Source: Opisthocomus hoazin (Eukaryota; Chordata; Aves; Opisthocomiformes; Opisthocomidae). Taken from it: DNA of 64,000 nucleotides. The notes beneath the pieces are model-generated. The model was not told the origin of the DNA. It was given only the letters and a program-made list of their open reading frames with translations, and searched no databases. The stretch lies in the NCBI RefSeq assembly GCF_030867145.1, contig NC_134417.1, positions 6,859,577 through 6,923,576 on the forward strand, written 5' to 3'. This document shows, in pieces, positions 46,256-64,000 of this stretch. Numbering within the stretch: position 1 is the stretch's first letter; the number at the start of each line of letters is the position of its first letter. A program made the translations under genes and the position numbers.

Positions 46256-46301
46256 ATTGGCTCCCCTCCGTGCCGCTCTCCGCATTGCCTTCGCTTATTG
46301 G
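46256..46301 (-). promoter_or_regulatory. Pair of inverted CCAAT boxes toward PASK
   Basis: ATTGG occurs at 46256-46260 and 46297-46301, 41 bp apart, the reverse orientation of the pair near PPP1R7. Both fit NF-Y sites upstream of PASK. Confidence 0.55.
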
Positions 46302-46401
46302 GCGGCGCAGCTGTCGAGTCCTGCCCCCTACTTCCTCGCGCCCGTGGGTCCGTTGTCCCTGCTCTGAGAGGCGGTGGCGGAGGCCGGGGCCGCGCTGGTG
46401 G

Positions 46402-46433
46402 GACGGGGACGGCGACGGCGACGGCGACGGCGA
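46402..46433 (+). repeat. GACGGC hexanucleotide repeat
   Basis: About five imperfect GACGGC units lie in the CpG island upstream of PASK, possibly in its first non-coding exon. Confidence 0.7.
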
Positions 46434-46884
46434 CTGGGGTGGGCCCAGCCGAGCCCGTGCTGCCGGCGGGCTAGAGTTTGCAGCCCCGGGAGGGTGGGCG
46501 GTGCGGCCCGCACCTTGGCTGGGAGGGAGGGAGGCAGCGCCACACTTGCTGACTCAAAACTGGGAGTATCTTCCCGAATTACCAAGGCTTTTGCTTTTAA
46601 ACCGAGCAGGAATGAGGAGAGGGTGGCGGCTGGGTGCTTGGTAGCTCTTAGAGAAAGATGGTGGAGGCATCCCGTCTGTCACAGGTACCCCGTACCCCCT
46701 GCGCGGGGTAACAGTCAGTATTGAGTCACCTCTGTGTTAACGACACAGACCAGATGCTGACTGGGACGTGCAAGAAGGAGCAGCGGTCTTGCCGTACGCT
46801 TTGGGCTCGAAGCCGTCGTTGCCTGCCGGTGTCCCAAGCATGAGGGCCTGGTGCGAGGCTGACTTTCTTACGTTTCTGTTACAG

Positions 46885-64000
<17,116 letters not shown>

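Larger units (their letters stand above)
45190..46530. promoter_or_regulatory. CpG-island divergent promoter of PPP1R7 and PASK
   Basis: A dense CpG, GC-rich segment separates the PPP1R7 start (45705, minus) from the first PASK coding exon (46885, plus) and extends into PPP1R7 intron 1. It has no TATA box at a useful place. It contains two CCAAT boxes near PPP1R7 and two inverted ones toward PASK, plus ZNF143-type, NRF1-like and CRE motifs listed separately. Open frames within it are GC artefacts. Confidence 0.85.

Overview
This is nuclear DNA from a vertebrate, almost certainly a bird. Genes are split into many exons with GT-AG introns. The interspersed repeats are nearly all CR1 LINE 3' fragments ending in short ATTCTGTGATTCT-type tails, as in avian genomes. 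The gene order is the conserved block known from human 2q37.3 (SEPTIN2 side - HDLBP - ANO7 - PPP1R7 - PASK), read here as HDLBP(+), ANO7(-), PPP1R7(-), PASK(+). The five close CR1 copies fit a lineage with recent CR1 activity, but the species cannot be fixed from the sequence.

1-1868: 5' flank or 5'-UTR intron of HDLBP. 1869-24265: the HDLBP (vigilin) coding gene, 26 coding exons giving 1267 aa with 14 KH domains, then a 2.4 kb 3' UTR with an early and a late poly(A) signal. 24819-26003: the last four coding exons of ANO7 on the minus strand, tail-to-tail with HDLBP. The roughly 20 upstream ANO7 exons are not present: only about 2 kb, partly CR1, separates them from the end of PPP1R7. 28059-45705: PPP1R7 (SDS22), 10 coding exons on the minus strand, 355 aa, complete. 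45190-46530: a CpG-island, head-to-head promoter shared by PPP1R7 and PASK, with ZNF143-type, NRF1-like, paired CCAAT and CRE motifs. 46885 to the window end: PASK, 12 coding exons (residues 1-1087) covering both PAS regions and the start of the kinase N-lobe. The rest of the kinase lies beyond base 64000.

Exon boundaries were placed by reading GT-AG sites against remembered family sequence. The exon lengths sum to whole reading frames: 3804 nt for HDLBP, 1068 nt for PPP1R7, 450 nt for the ANO7 3' part from phase 0, and 3261 nt for PASK so far. The genes are ordinary cellular genes (RNA binding, PP1 regulation, metabolic kinase, TMEM16 membrane protein) linked by conserved synteny rather than by one pathway. 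I see no wholly new biological system. The best second looks are the 5'-truncated ANO7, the divergent promoter, a 20-bp-arm hairpin in a PPP1R7 intron, the PASK upstream ORF, and the recurring intron position inside vigilin KH domains.
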